A DNA stretch of 64,000 nucleotides from Yersinia proxima (GTDB taxonomy: Bacteria; Pseudomonadota; Gammaproteobacteria; Enterobacterales; Enterobacteriaceae). The notes beneath the pieces were generated by a model. The model searched no databases, was not told where the DNA came from, and saw only the letters and a program-made list of their open reading frames with translations. The stretch spans positions 101,261-165,260 of the forward strand of contig NZ_CABHYG010000013.1 in NCBI RefSeq assembly GCF_902170785.1, written 5' to 3'. The translations under genes were made by a program, and so were the position numbers. Of the stretch, positions 8,293-16,785 are shown one piece after another (positions within the stretch are counted from its first letter, which is position 1; every line of letters starts with the position of its first letter).

Positions 8293-8304
8293 GCACAAGT
8301 GTGC
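8293..8304. promoter_or_regulatory. SorC operator candidate 2
   Basis: GCACA-AG-TGTGC followed by AAA, the same palindrome with a different central pair, centred 144 bases from copy 1. Confidence 0.6.
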
Positions 8305-8429
8305 AAATATCTTTAATGTTTTGATTTATATTAATTAAATAGAAAAGTGGTTTTTGTGTTCGTTTACTTTATTCCGGACAAATTTTGGATTCTGATCACA
8401 TTTTTATTTTGCGTGATGTGGTGGCTTTT

Positions 8430-8441
8430 GCACATATGTGC
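8430..8441. promoter_or_regulatory. SorC operator candidate 3
   Basis: GCACA-TA-TGTGC inside TTTGCACATATGTGCAAA, a perfect extended palindrome centred 137 bases beyond copy 2 and about 290 bases upstream of sorC. Confidence 0.6.
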
Positions 8442-8460
8442 AAATGGGCTGTGTAACCGA

Positions 8461-8492
8461 ACAACTCCCGACTGTATTGAGTCGAGAGTTGT
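8461..8492 (-). terminator. Hairpin at the end of the amide operon
   Basis: ACAACTCCCGACT (8461-8473) pairs with AGTCGAGAGTTGT (8480-8492) over 13 bp with one G-U/mismatch position, 12 bases beyond the nitrilase stop. It likely ends the long minus-strand amide operon, although the following U-tract is weak. Confidence 0.55.
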
Positions 8493-8504
8493 CAGCGAAG
8501 GGAG

Positions 8505-10238
8505 TTAATTCAGCAAAGGTTTGTAGTGATGGGGCTGGCGCATGGCGACCAAATCTTTACGGCGTACCACATTGGTTGGATAAGGGCTGCCCGCGAGAGA
8601 GCGGGTATCAATGGTTTGGGTGATGGTTTGTGTTTCTTGCCAAAGTAGCCGTTCATGGCGTGGGAAAGTAAAGGTTTCCGGCCCGAATATGCCGCTATAT
8701 CCCCCACGTTCGTTGCTATCATCTATCGCATTGGCAAAGGCCAAATAAAGGTTATTTTCCCCGGCGCGAGTTCTGAATAAGTGCCAGTGCAACGGATCAG
8801 CTCCGGTTGGGATAGGGTAGTTTTGCACCACAGTGCTGCCCTGATGCGCGGCAGTAAAACCGGCGGGAAGGGCGGCGGAACAGGCGATAATATCGCATCC
8901 CATTAGGGCTAAAATGCGTGCTGATTCAGGCAATAATGCATCATGGCCCAGCAACAATCCGATTCTACCGAGCGCCGTATCAAATACACGCCAGTGCTCT
9001 CCCGCGCTGGCCCATTGTTGCTGTGCCTGAGAAAGATGTATTTGCCGGTAAGTGCCGATGATCCCCTCCGGGCCGAATAGCATCTGCGTGTTGTAATATT
9101 TATCCTGCCGTTTTTCCGCCATTCCCACCACCAGATAGACCCGTAATGTCATAGCAAGGCGGGCCAGAGCCTGCACGGCGAGGTCATCTTGGGTTTGAGC
9201 ATTCACCGTACCGGCGAGATAACCGGTCAGGGCTAACTCCGGGAACACAATAAGCTCACTGCCTTGTTGTAAAACAGCTTCCTCTGTCATGGCGATTATC
9301 GTCGCCAGATTGTCCTCTATCTGTGCAGTTGAGCAGAATTGCGCCACCGTGATACGGCTCTGTTTGCCTGGCGGCAAAGGCTGTCGCCCATAAAGACCAA
9401 AGAAATCCTGTGGGTTCCATAAAAAACTGTCACTTAATAGCGAGTGATAATAGTCAGGTCGGCGTTGATCAAACACTAATTCGCCCAACACCCGGCGCTG
9501 GCGGCTGCGGTTGATATCAATTTCGGCATAAGCAATCCCGTCGCCGTTATCTACCACCGCAGCGATGTTGCCATCGGGCTCAATGATGCAACTGCCACCG
9601 CTAAATTGGACACCGCGCTCTAATCCCCAGCGGTTGCTCTCCAGTAAATAACAGCCATTTTCCATCGCCCGGCTGATCCAGTATGGGGCCGGAGTGCGCT
9701 CCGCCAGCCAGTTGCTAATATGACAAATCATGTCAACGCCATCCAGCGCCAGCAAACGGGCGGTTTCGGGGAAATGAATATCCATACATACCAGCATGCC
9801 AATACGCCCCAGCGGAGTATCAAACACTTGATGCCCGACATCCCCTGCCGCCGCCCATTTGGGTTCTGAAATATAAGGGTGACTTTTGCGATGACAGCCA
9901 ATCACCCCCTGCGGCCCGATTAATACCGCACTGTTGTAATACAGCGCTGTTTGCGGGTCTACTTCGGGCATGCCTAATACAATATAACATTGATAACGCT
10001 GAGCTAATTCAGTGAAACGAGCGGTGCTTTCGCCGGGAACCGTTTCGACCATCGGCGCAATTTCTTGCCGGTCAAACCAGCAGTAGCCAGTGGTGGCCAT
10101 TTCTGGCGTGGTAATCAGACGCGCACCTTTCTGTGCCGCCTGTTCTACTAACACCAGTAACTGACGTAGATTCGCTTCTTTGGCAAACATTAAAGGCTCA
10201 AACTGAATAGCAGCGGCAAGATAAGGGGCTATCGACAT
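8505..10238 (-). CDS. Two-domain nitrilase/amidase-family protein with degenerate second domain
   Basis: A 577-residue protein made of two tandem carbon-nitrogen hydrolase domains. Domain 1 (about 1-270) keeps the full Glu-Lys-Cys triad: E46 in TPEMATTGY, K118 in CHRKSHPY and C151 in VCMDIHFPE, so it should hydrolyse an amide or nitrile. Domain 2 (about 295-577) keeps E334 (FPELALTGY), but the lysine is Gln399 (TYRQIHL) and the cysteine is Gly431 (LLGHDALLPE), so it cannot use this chemistry. Family members usually have one domain of 260-320 residues. The ATG at 10238 has GAGGA upstream; another ATG at 10250 is in frame. As last gene of the amide operon it probably acts on a related substrate or product. 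The exact substrate is unknown. Confidence 0.85.
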   Translation of the reverse strand: MSIAPYLAAAIQFEPLMFAKEANLRQLLVLVEQAAQKGARLITTPEMATTGYCWFDRQEIAPMVETVPGESTARFTELAQRYQCYIVLGMPEVDPQTALYYNSAVLIGPQGVIGCHRKSHPYISEPKWAAAGDVGHQVFDTPLGRIGMLVCMDIHFPETARLLALDGVDMICHISNWLAERTPAPYWISRAMENGCYLLESNRWGLERGVQFSGGSCIIEPDGNIAAVVDNGDGIAYAEIDINRSRQRRVLGELVFDQRRPDYYHSLLSDSFLWNPQDFFGLYGRQPLPPGKQSRITVAQFCSTAQIEDNLATIIAMTEEAVLQQGSELIVFPELALTGYLAGTVNAQTQDDLAVQALARLAMTLRVYLVVGMAEKRQDKYYNTQMLFGPEGIIGTYRQIHLSQAQQQWASAGEHWRVFDTALGRIGLLLGHDALLPESARILALMGCDIIACSAALPAGFTAAHQGSTVVQNYPIPTGADPLHWHLFRTRAGENNLYLAFANAIDDSNERGGYSGIFGPETFTFPRHERLLWQETQTITQTIDTRSLAGSPYPTNVVRRKDLVAMRQPHHYKPLLN

Positions 10239-10293
10239 GATTATCCTCATAAATAATGAATACTATGTTCGGGGAACTCCGGGTAATTAATAC

Positions 10294-10932
10294 TCAGTTC
10301 TTGCGGCTATTGGTGGCTCCTGGGGTGGTCCAGGAGAAAATATCATTGGCCTGAATCAGCGCACATGAGATCTCTTCAACCGTAATGCGCTTGTCCATGG
10401 CTTGATGGCGCAGGATCTCGTAGGCCTGTTCTTCACCAATACTGTGCATCCGCATTAGGATGGCTTTGGCTTCACTGACCTGGCGAATGCCCAGCACTTT
10501 TTTTTCCAACCGCTCGATGCGATCACTCATCTGCCGCTGCTGCTGGGCATGGTGTAGTGCAAACACCATGGCCGATAGCAAACCAGAGGCACGAATCGGA
10601 GTAGTTATCGTGCTGCCAGCGCCCATGTTGAGTGCCTGGTCAATAAACGTCGGGTTTTCATAGGCGATAACCGCAATCAGGGCGTGTTTGTTATGATCGA
10701 GCCATGACACATCTGGCTCTGGGTTATCTGACTGTAATGCATAGAAAATAAGATCGGTATCGGCAGGAAATTGCTCGGGGATCGGCCAGAAGGCCTGCAC
10801 CTTAAACCCCATTCGGCGCAGGTGATTGGTGAGTGTTTCGCCATCTTCGTCATCGGGATGTAGCACCACACAGCGGACCCCGCGGCTAAGTAATAGGGCT
10901 GTTGCACTGATTCTGCTGTCGCTAGGTCGCAT
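10294..10932 (-). CDS. amiR: AmiR-like ANTAR-domain transcription antiterminator
   Basis: A 212-residue protein with an N-terminal receiver-like domain lacking clear phosphorylation residues, a coiled-coil (about 135-155, MSDRIERLEKKVLG), and a C-terminal ANTAR RNA-binding domain (about 150-205: SEAKAILMRMHSIGEEQAYEILRHQAM). In Pseudomonas, AmiR is held inactive by AmiC and, when freed by amide, binds leader RNA and prevents termination. Here it overlaps amiC by 11 bases, so the two are translationally coupled. The operon leader at 18084-18134 contains the intrinsic terminator that this mechanism requires. It closely follows the classical amiC-amiR order. Confidence 0.88.
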   Translation of the reverse strand: MRPSDSRISATALLLSRGVRCVVLHPDDEDGETLTNHLRRMGFKVQAFWPIPEQFPADTDLIFYALQSDNPEPDVSWLDHNKHALIAVIAYENPTFIDQALNMGAGSTITTPIRASGLLSAMVFALHHAQQQRQMSDRIERLEKKVLGIRQVSEAKAILMRMHSIGEEQAYEILRHQAMDKRITVEEISCALIQANDIFSWTTPGATNSRKN

Positions 10933-12088
10933 GTGGATACCCCACTGTCGTGAGCTTCGTGACCCAATCGCCCTGAATCTGGTTAGTCATATAGGGGTCG
11001 GGTTCGACGATGCGGCGAGATTCCTGCACGATAGTAAATTGCCCACTTTCATTGGCCATACCAATACGCGGATACAACCCGGTATGTTGATTCAGTGGGT
11101 CAATACGAATGCGGCCTTGCGGTGCATCGAATTGGCTGCCGCGCAGTGCCGCAGAAAGCGGGTAAATATGGTCACTGCCACATTCGGCCATTGCTTTGGC
11201 AAACAGATGCACCTGGCTGTAAGTGGCTTCCCAATTCATGTCGGTGGTGAGTTCCGGCCCGAATTGTTGATGAAATTGTTTGAGCGCCGCTTGATTGGCT
11301 TTGGTGTCGATGCTTTGGAAGTAGGGGGCTGAGCTGAAATGCCCCTGTGCCACTTCAGCCCCCATAATGGCAATCTCAGTTTCTGATGTATTCAGGCTGC
11401 CAATAGGCATACGGCCCGGATCCAGCCCGGCGGCCTGATAGGCTTGATACAAGAAAGGGACCGTCTGCCCGACGACGGTACTGAAGATGAAATCCGGCTG
11501 TTTTTTGGTTATCTCTTCAATGATAGGCAGGAAAGCCTCATAAGGTGCATTCAGATCAAGGTAGCGCTCGCCAATCACCGCACCATCATGGCGTTGCAGA
11601 ATCAACTCCTGCATATTGCGGTTACATTCGTAGGGATAGATATAACGTGAACCAATCAAATAGACGCGCGCGCCAAACTGGCCGGTCAGATAGTCTGCCA
11701 ATTGCACGCAGTTTTGATTAGGTGCGGCACCACCATAGAAAATATTGTCAGAAAACTCAAAACCTTCATACAGTTGCGAATAGAACAGCAACCGCCGATA
11801 TTTTTCTACTACTGGCGACATGGCTTTACGGCTACTCGAGGTGTAGCCGCCAAAAATCACATTAACCTCATGCTCGACGATCAATTGCTCGGCTAGCGCT
11901 CGGAACTGTGTATCGTCAGATTGCGGGTCAAAATGAATCGCATTGAGTGGCCGGCCGTTGATGCCGCCATTTTGGTTAATTTCAGCAATTGCTTGAGTTG
12001 CCCCGCGCCATTGCGACAGCTCTTGAGCCGCTGTTACACCCGTGAAGGAGTACAGTAAGCCAATATTGACCGGGGTATCTGAACCCAT
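10922..12088 (-). CDS. amiC: AmiC-like cytoplasmic amide sensor, negative regulator of AmiR
   Basis: A 388-residue periplasmic-binding-protein fold with no signal peptide (it opens MGSDTPVNIGLLYSFTG), as in Pseudomonas AmiC, which binds acetamide and releases AmiR. It is visibly related to the operon's own transport protein UrtA: QSDDTQFRALAEQLI and VNVIFGGYTSSSRKA here correspond to QSDNTRFQQMARRLI and VDVIFGAFSSASREA there. The ATG at 12088 follows AGCAGGTG; a GTG two codons upstream is possible. It lies between the formamidase gene and amiR. It probably senses the same short-chain amide or urea-like compound that the transporter brings in. Confidence 0.88.
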   Translation of the reverse strand: MGSDTPVNIGLLYSFTGVTAAQELSQWRGATQAIAEINQNGGINGRPLNAIHFDPQSDDTQFRALAEQLIVEHEVNVIFGGYTSSSRKAMSPVVEKYRRLLFYSQLYEGFEFSDNIFYGGAAPNQNCVQLADYLTGQFGARVYLIGSRYIYPYECNRNMQELILQRHDGAVIGERYLDLNAPYEAFLPIIEEITKKQPDFIFSTVVGQTVPFLYQAYQAAGLDPGRMPIGSLNTSETEIAIMGAEVAQGHFSSAPYFQSIDTKANQAALKQFHQQFGPELTTDMNWEATYSQVHLFAKAMAECGSDHIYPLSAALRGSQFDAPQGRIRIDPLNQHTGLYPRIGMANESGQFTIVQESRRIVEPDPYMTNQIQGDWVTKLTTVGYPHAT

Positions 12089-12163
12089 ATGCACCTGCTT
12101 ACACTATTAAAAGGATGATTGTGCGAATGCGCATAACACCCCGGCGTATACCGGGGGAAGGGA

Positions 12164-13153
12164 TTATTGCGCTAACAACTCTTTGTTCAGCATCGCGCCG
12201 ACGGTGTATTTCGGGTCAACCATATTACCCAGCCGCACTTTGCCGCATTGACTCAGCAGCATGTAGGCATCCCATTGTTCAAAGCCAAAATCGGCCACCA
12301 ACCAGTAAATTAAGTCACGATAAGCAATACGGGTGGCATCTTCTAATGGGCGGGCGCTGCCGATACTCATGATAGTTTCTGCATTTTCCATGCGCGGCCA
12401 GGAGAGCTGCCAGTTTTTAATCAGATCCACTTTGATGGTGGTGATTGAGGCAAACTCCACTGCTGTACCGCAAATCTCGCCATCCCCCTGGCAGGCATGA
12501 GCATCACCAATAAACAGCCGGCCGCCGGGGGCACGAACTGGCAGATAGGTAATGCTGCCTGGCCCGATATCCGGTACATCCATATTTCCGCCGTGATTAT
12601 CCGGCGTCAGAGAATTGATTGAGTCAATTTCAGGCGACACACTTAGGGTGCCGATATGTGGCTTATAGGGCAGGGTATGGCGCTCGCTCCAGTAGACTTT
12701 TTCGCTGTCGAGCTTAATCATGCGCACTTTTTCTGGCAGCGGATCATTGAGCATGGCGGTCAAGTCTGTGCCGGTCAGCCCACCAAAATGCGGGATCATG
12801 GCGCAAATACCGTGCGGATTCACACCACGCGGCAACATGGATTCGATATAGACCGCAATCACATCACCTTTCTCGGCACCATTGACCATGATCGGGCCAT
12901 TCTGTGGGTTGAGAAAAGGCATTTTGAGCAGTTGGCTCGGAATATCTTGCTCCGAGCTAATCGCGCCTTCAAAAGCATCTCGTGTATCCACAATCACCCG
13001 GTCGCCCGGTTCAATGGTCAATACTGGTGTCGAGTAGGGGCCAATGGTGTAGTGAAACTCTTTTTGCATCTCTTCCGTCAAGTGATGGGTCACCGGTTTA
13101 CGTCCTGCACCGACACCGCGTTTGACCATGATTGATTCTTCCAGCCATTTCAT
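12164..13153 (-). CDS. fmdA: Formamidase/acetamidase family amide hydrolase
   Basis: A 329-residue member of the acetamidase/formamidase (FmdA/AmdA) family, which releases ammonia from formamide, acetamide or similar amides. Typical segments are GDRVIVDTRDAFEG (about 49-62), NPQNGPIMVNGAEKGDVIAV, HFGGLTG and VRAPGGRLFIGDAHACQGDGEICGTA. The last is the best conserved stretch of the family. The ATG at 13153 has GGAGA about 7 bases upstream; a TTG at 13159 also keeps frame. It lies between the transporter ATPase gene and the AmiC sensor, so it is the main catabolic enzyme of the operon. The preferred substrate cannot be read from sequence. Confidence 0.88.
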   Translation of the reverse strand: MKWLEESIMVKRGVGAGRKPVTHHLTEEMQKEFHYTIGPYSTPVLTIEPGDRVIVDTRDAFEGAISSEQDIPSQLLKMPFLNPQNGPIMVNGAEKGDVIAVYIESMLPRGVNPHGICAMIPHFGGLTGTDLTAMLNDPLPEKVRMIKLDSEKVYWSERHTLPYKPHIGTLSVSPEIDSINSLTPDNHGGNMDVPDIGPGSITYLPVRAPGGRLFIGDAHACQGDGEICGTAVEFASITTIKVDLIKNWQLSWPRMENAETIMSIGSARPLEDATRIAYRDLIYWLVADFGFEQWDAYMLLSQCGKVRLGNMVDPKYTVGAMLNKELLAQ

Positions 13154-13184
13154 TAGCAATTCTCCACGTTATAAGGGCATCCGG

Positions 13185-13904
13185 TTACAAAGCCAGATGA
13201 CGGCGCATTAAAAGATCATCAGAAAGTTGTTGTTGTGAAAGGATTTCTACTACCTGGCCTTTATCCATCACCGCACAACGTTGTGCAGCTCGCTGGATCA
13301 TGGCGATATCCTGTTCAACCAGAATCACCGCGACATGAAGCTCGCGGGCAATGCGCACCAGGGTATCGGCAATAATATTGACGATGGAGGGCTGAACACC
13401 TTCAGAAGGTTCATCCAGTAGTAATACTTTTGGCGAGCCAACCAAGGCTCTGGCGATAGCCAACTGTTGTTGTTCGCCACCACTCATGGTGCCGGCTTTT
13501 TGTTTGAGCCTTTGGCGCAAGATCGGGAAGTAATCCAGTACCCGTTCAAGTAAGTCTTTAGCAAACTCGCGGTGTTCACGAACAAATTGCATCCCAACTT
13601 GCAGGTTCTCCGCCACCGTTAGGCCCGCGAATACCTCTCGTCCTTGCGGGACGTAACCAATCCCCAGTCGTGCGCGGCGCTGCGGGGAGGCTTGGGTGAT
13701 ATCAATTTCGCCCAATAAAATGTGGCCTTGTTTCGCCGGAACTGCGCCAATCAAGGTTCGCATTAAGGTGGTTTTCCCCACCCCATTGCGGCCAATTAAC
13801 CCCAATACTTCCGCCGCGTGCAGTTGCAGAGTGACGCCATTAAGCACCTGTCCACCGCCATACCCACCGGTTAGCCCCTCTATTTGTAAAACCACGTTAT
13901 TCAT
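13185..13904 (-). CDS. urtE: ABC transporter ATP-binding protein, UrtE/LivF type
   Basis: A 239-residue ATPase of the branched-chain amino acid/urea transporter class (HAAT). Walker A GRNGVGKTT (about 38-46), signature MSGGEQQQLAIARAL (about 139-153) and Walker B VLLLDEPSEG (about 159-168) are intact. The QPSIV segment after Walker B and the length are as in LivF/UrtE. It overlaps urtD by four bases (ATGA). It works with UrtD on the cytoplasmic face of the UrtB/UrtC permease. The substrate is inferred as urea or a short amide from the neighbouring fmdA and amiC. Confidence 0.85.
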   Translation of the reverse strand: MNNVVLQIEGLTGGYGGGQVLNGVTLQLHAAEVLGLIGRNGVGKTTLMRTLIGAVPAKQGHILLGEIDITQASPQRRARLGIGYVPQGREVFAGLTVAENLQVGMQFVREHREFAKDLLERVLDYFPILRQRLKQKAGTMSGGEQQQLAIARALVGSPKVLLLDEPSEGVQPSIVNIIADTLVRIARELHVAVILVEQDIAMIQRAAQRCAVMDKGQVVEILSQQQLSDDLLMRRHLAL

Positions 13905-14635
13905 ACTGCTTTCCCCAAATAGATATCTGCTACATCCTCACGCGCCAGCACCTCGGCGGCATTGCCGTCGGCAAAAACTTGCCCGCCGTGGAGGACGGTG
14001 ACCTGCGAGGCAATCTGCCGCACGAATGTCATGTCGTGTTCCACCACCATCAATGTCAGACCATCAGCTTGCATCTGCTTGATAAGCTCGCCGGTGAGAT
14101 AAGTTTCATCGATAGATAAGCCTGCTACCGGTTCATCAAGCATTAACAGCGTGGGTTGCAGCGACACCGCCATAGCAATTTCCAGCCACTGTTTCTTGCC
14201 GTGGGATAAGTTTCCTGCCAGCTGGTGGTATTCGGCGCTGAGCTTAAAGCGCTCTAATAGCTCATCGACGCTAACCGCTTGCGAGCTAACCTCTGGGCGT
14301 AAATGACTGAGTGACAACTGCAAATGCTGCTCGACGGTCAGTTCAGGGAAGATGCCGGGAATCTGAAACTTAATACTCATACCCATGCGGATGCGCTGGA
14401 AGGGGGCTAAAGTATTCAGCCGCCGATTGAAGAAGCGGATATCCCCCTCGCTTGGCGTATGTTCGCCGGTCAGCAATTTGAAAAAGGTACTTTTACCCGC
14501 ACCGTTCGGGCCAATGACGCAACGCACTTCACCGCGACGGATTTGCAAATCAACTTGATTGATAACCTGAATACCGCCAAAGCGCTTGCTTAGCCCACGG
14601 GTTTCGAGGATCAGATCTTGAGCTGCCTGATTCAT
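13901..14635 (-). CDS. urtD: ABC transporter ATP-binding protein, UrtD/LivG type
   Basis: A 244-residue ATPase, the second of the pair. Walker A GPNGAGKST (about 42-50), signature LSHGKKQWLEIAMA (about 152-165) with the LSHG variant seen in UrtD-type subunits rather than LSGG, and Walker B LLMLDEPVAGL. The ATG at 14635 overlaps the urtC stop (ATGA); the frame is open further into urtC but those codons belong to urtC in another frame. Together with UrtE it energises import. Confidence 0.85.
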   Translation of the reverse strand: MNQAAQDLILETRGLSKRFGGIQVINQVDLQIRRGEVRCVIGPNGAGKSTFFKLLTGEHTPSEGDIRFFNRRLNTLAPFQRIRMGMSIKFQIPGIFPELTVEQHLQLSLSHLRPEVSSQAVSVDELLERFKLSAEYHQLAGNLSHGKKQWLEIAMAVSLQPTLLMLDEPVAGLSIDETYLTGELIKQMQADGLTLMVVEHDMTFVRQIASQVTVLHGGQVFADGNAAEVLAREDVADIYLGKAV

Positions 14636-15678
14636 AGCGATTCCCCTTTTTTCGACCAGCGGGTGATTCTTTCTGCCAGCCAGGGCAATAAGCCATTCGG
14701 GGCGGCCAGTACCACGAACAACAAGATAGCGCCGAGCAGGATCATGGCGTATTCGCTGCCATAGATAGCCAACCATTGGGATAACCACACCAGCAGGGCG
14801 GTGATAACCACGGTGCCAAAGATGTTTTTACGCCCGGCGGTCGCCACCCAGATAACCGGCATAGCGGCGGCGGTTAGCCCCATGGAAGATGGCGTTATAT
14901 ATGAACCCCACAAGGTATACAGCGCGCCGGATAAACCGGAGAGCACGCCGCCGAGCACGAACACCAGCAATTGGTAGCGGCGAATATCAATACCGAGCAT
15001 CTCTGCCCGACGCGGATTCTCACGAATAGAGGCCAGAGTCAGGCCAAAATTAGAGCGCAATAGCCGCCGCACAGCCCAGTAAACTCCCGCGAGTAACAGG
15101 ATAATCAGGTAATAAAAGGCATTACCTTCCAGAGTCAGTAATTCGCCGCCGAACCACGGTAAAGAGAGCGGTGGCATACCTGACATGCCATTAAACCCAT
15201 TCAGTCGCGCGCTACCGATTGCCCATTGTGGGCCTGCGGTCTGCGACATAAAGGTTTCCAATACCAGAGTGAAAGACAAGGTAACAATGCCGATAAAAAT
15301 GCCGGTCACGCCGCCGTAAAACATCAGATAACCCAGCGCCGCCGCGACAGCCGCCGCCACCAGCAGTGCCATAATCAAGCCCGACCAGGTGGAGAGTACC
15401 CCGTCGCCGAAGTTCAGCGTCATCACGCCGTAGGTGTAACCGGCAAGACCAAAGAACGCGGTCTGCCCGAAAGATAAAATGCCACCATGCCCCCACATTG
15501 CTGCTAATCCGATGGCACAGAAGGTCCATAGCAGGAAGTAGGAAAAGTCGCCGATCATCGCGCTATCGACCACCAATGGCAGCGCGAGTGCGCCCGCCAG
15601 AATGAGCAATGCGGCTAGCCGGGTTGTCGATGGCGAGCGTTGTTTTGCCGCCGATAAATTAAGAGAAGTCGTTGTCAC
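14632..15678 (-). CDS. urtC: ABC transporter permease, UrtC/LivM type
   Basis: A 348-residue polytopic permease. Hydrophobic segments begin around residue 20 (LAALLILAGALALPLVV) and recur to the C-terminus. The stretch WGHGGILSFGQTAFFGLAGYTYG (about 61-83) is the family's usual signature, and ASIRENPRRAEMLGIDIRRYQLL (about 216-238) is the EAA-like loop that contacts the ATPases. It forms the channel with UrtB, which starts 9 bases upstream of it. The start follows AGGAGC. Confidence 0.85.
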   Translation of the reverse strand: MTTTSLNLSAAKQRSPSTTRLAALLILAGALALPLVVDSAMIGDFSYFLLWTFCAIGLAAMWGHGGILSFGQTAFFGLAGYTYGVMTLNFGDGVLSTWSGLIMALLVAAAVAAALGYLMFYGGVTGIFIGIVTLSFTLVLETFMSQTAGPQWAIGSARLNGFNGMSGMPPLSLPWFGGELLTLEGNAFYYLIILLLAGVYWAVRRLLRSNFGLTLASIRENPRRAEMLGIDIRRYQLLVFVLGGVLSGLSGALYTLWGSYITPSSMGLTAAAMPVIWVATAGRKNIFGTVVITALLVWLSQWLAIYGSEYAMILLGAILLFVVLAAPNGLLPWLAERITRWSKKGESL

Positions 15679-15687
15679 ATGCAGCTC

Positions 15688-16557
15688 CTAGCGGTTACGG
15701 GTAAACAGACTGCCAACACCGTTTGGCAATAGGCGGATAACCAATACGGCGGTGACCAGTAAGCCAATTTGCCCGGCCAACTGCCCATACCAGGAATTCA
15801 GCCCGGTTTGTATTGCGCCTAATGCAATCGCTGCAGGAATGGTGCCAACAAGGACATTTGCGCCACCAACGACCACCGAAACAAAAGCCTGAACAATAAA
15901 ACTGCTGCCCATGGTGGGAACGGCGGTGAGGGTCGGGGCATAAATGGCCCCGGCTAATCCCGCCAGTCCTGCACCCAGCGCGAATGTCAGGGTATAAATA
16001 CGATCAGTTTCCAGGCCCAAACAGGAAGCCATGCGGGCATTTTGAATGGTAGCTCTGGCGCAGACGCCGTAATTGGTGTGGAAAAACAGCCAATAGAGCA
16101 CCATCAAGATGGCAATGGCGAAGAAGGGCAGTAATGCACGGTAGGTGGCAAAAGAGTATTCGCCGAGGGTGAAAGAGCCGAAAGGCGTGGACAACCCCTC
16201 CAGTGACGGGCCAGCGATCAGCAACATACTTTGTTGCACAATCAAGCTGATAGCCCAGGTCGCCACCACCGAATCATATAAGCGACCATAGAGATGACGG
16301 ACGACCAGTCGCTCGACGACGCCGCCGAAGAATGCCGCCGCCAGGCTACCGGCCAGCATGGCGAAGGGGAGTGGCAGGCCAGCTTTATTCATTAAAATGG
16401 TGACATAAGCTCCACACATAATGAATTCGCCGTGTGCCAGATTGATAACCCCCATCATGCCAAAAATAACCGCCAGCCCTAGTGCTGCCAGCACCAGATA
16501 GGCGAAGTTATCGCCAAACTGATAAATCACCGAATAGAGAAAGGATAGCGTTAACAT
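15688..16557 (-). CDS. urtB: ABC transporter permease, UrtB/LivH type
   Basis: A 289-residue permease with repeated hydrophobic segments. GLAVIFGMMGVINLAHGEFIMCGAY (about 26-50) is the HAAT signature, and ATIQNARMASCLGLETDRIY (about 180-199) is the ATPase-contact loop. The ATG at 16557 gives the family N-terminus; the open frame extends 17 codons upstream without support. It is separated from urtA by 228 bases carrying three hairpins, an arrangement often used to make more binding protein than permease. Confidence 0.85.
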   Translation of the reverse strand: MLTLSFLYSVIYQFGDNFAYLVLAALGLAVIFGMMGVINLAHGEFIMCGAYVTILMNKAGLPLPFAMLAGSLAAAFFGGVVERLVVRHLYGRLYDSVVATWAISLIVQQSMLLIAGPSLEGLSTPFGSFTLGEYSFATYRALLPFFAIAILMVLYWLFFHTNYGVCARATIQNARMASCLGLETDRIYTLTFALGAGLAGLAGAIYAPTLTAVPTMGSSFIVQAFVSVVVGGANVLVGTIPAAIALGAIQTGLNSWYGQLAGQIGLLVTAVLVIRLLPNGVGSLFTRNR

Positions 16558-16609
16558 CGTTTGGCAATCCCTGGTGTCCTGATTGACACAATTGAAAATG
16601 GATAACACA

Positions 16610-16730
16610 GGGAAGCCCGCTCAAGCGGTGACTTCCCTATAAAATGGTCTGACTGTCGCAGGTAGACCTTTTAACGCTTGGAGATTGGCGGAGCGACTGC
16701 ACCGATGGGCGCTCCGGCGGCGCACGCCGC
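16610..16730. promoter_or_regulatory. Three hairpins between urtA and urtB
   Basis: GGGAAG/CTTCCC with an inner CCGC-TCAA-GCGG (16610-16637), GGAGCG/CGCTCC (16690-16715) and GCGGCG-CA-CGCCGC (16717-16730). They lie in the 228-base gap after the binding-protein gene and probably stabilise the upstream mRNA or reduce read-through, giving more UrtA than permease. The role is inferred from position. Confidence 0.5.
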
Positions 16731-16785
16731 TACGACCCATTCGGCACATTTCTCCGCTTATCAACTTTGTTATCGGTCTACTGAA

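Noticed and set aside
10826..11332. Plus-strand 168-residue reading frame over amiR/amiC
   Set aside because: It is antisense to the overlap of two well-supported genes and has no domain signal.
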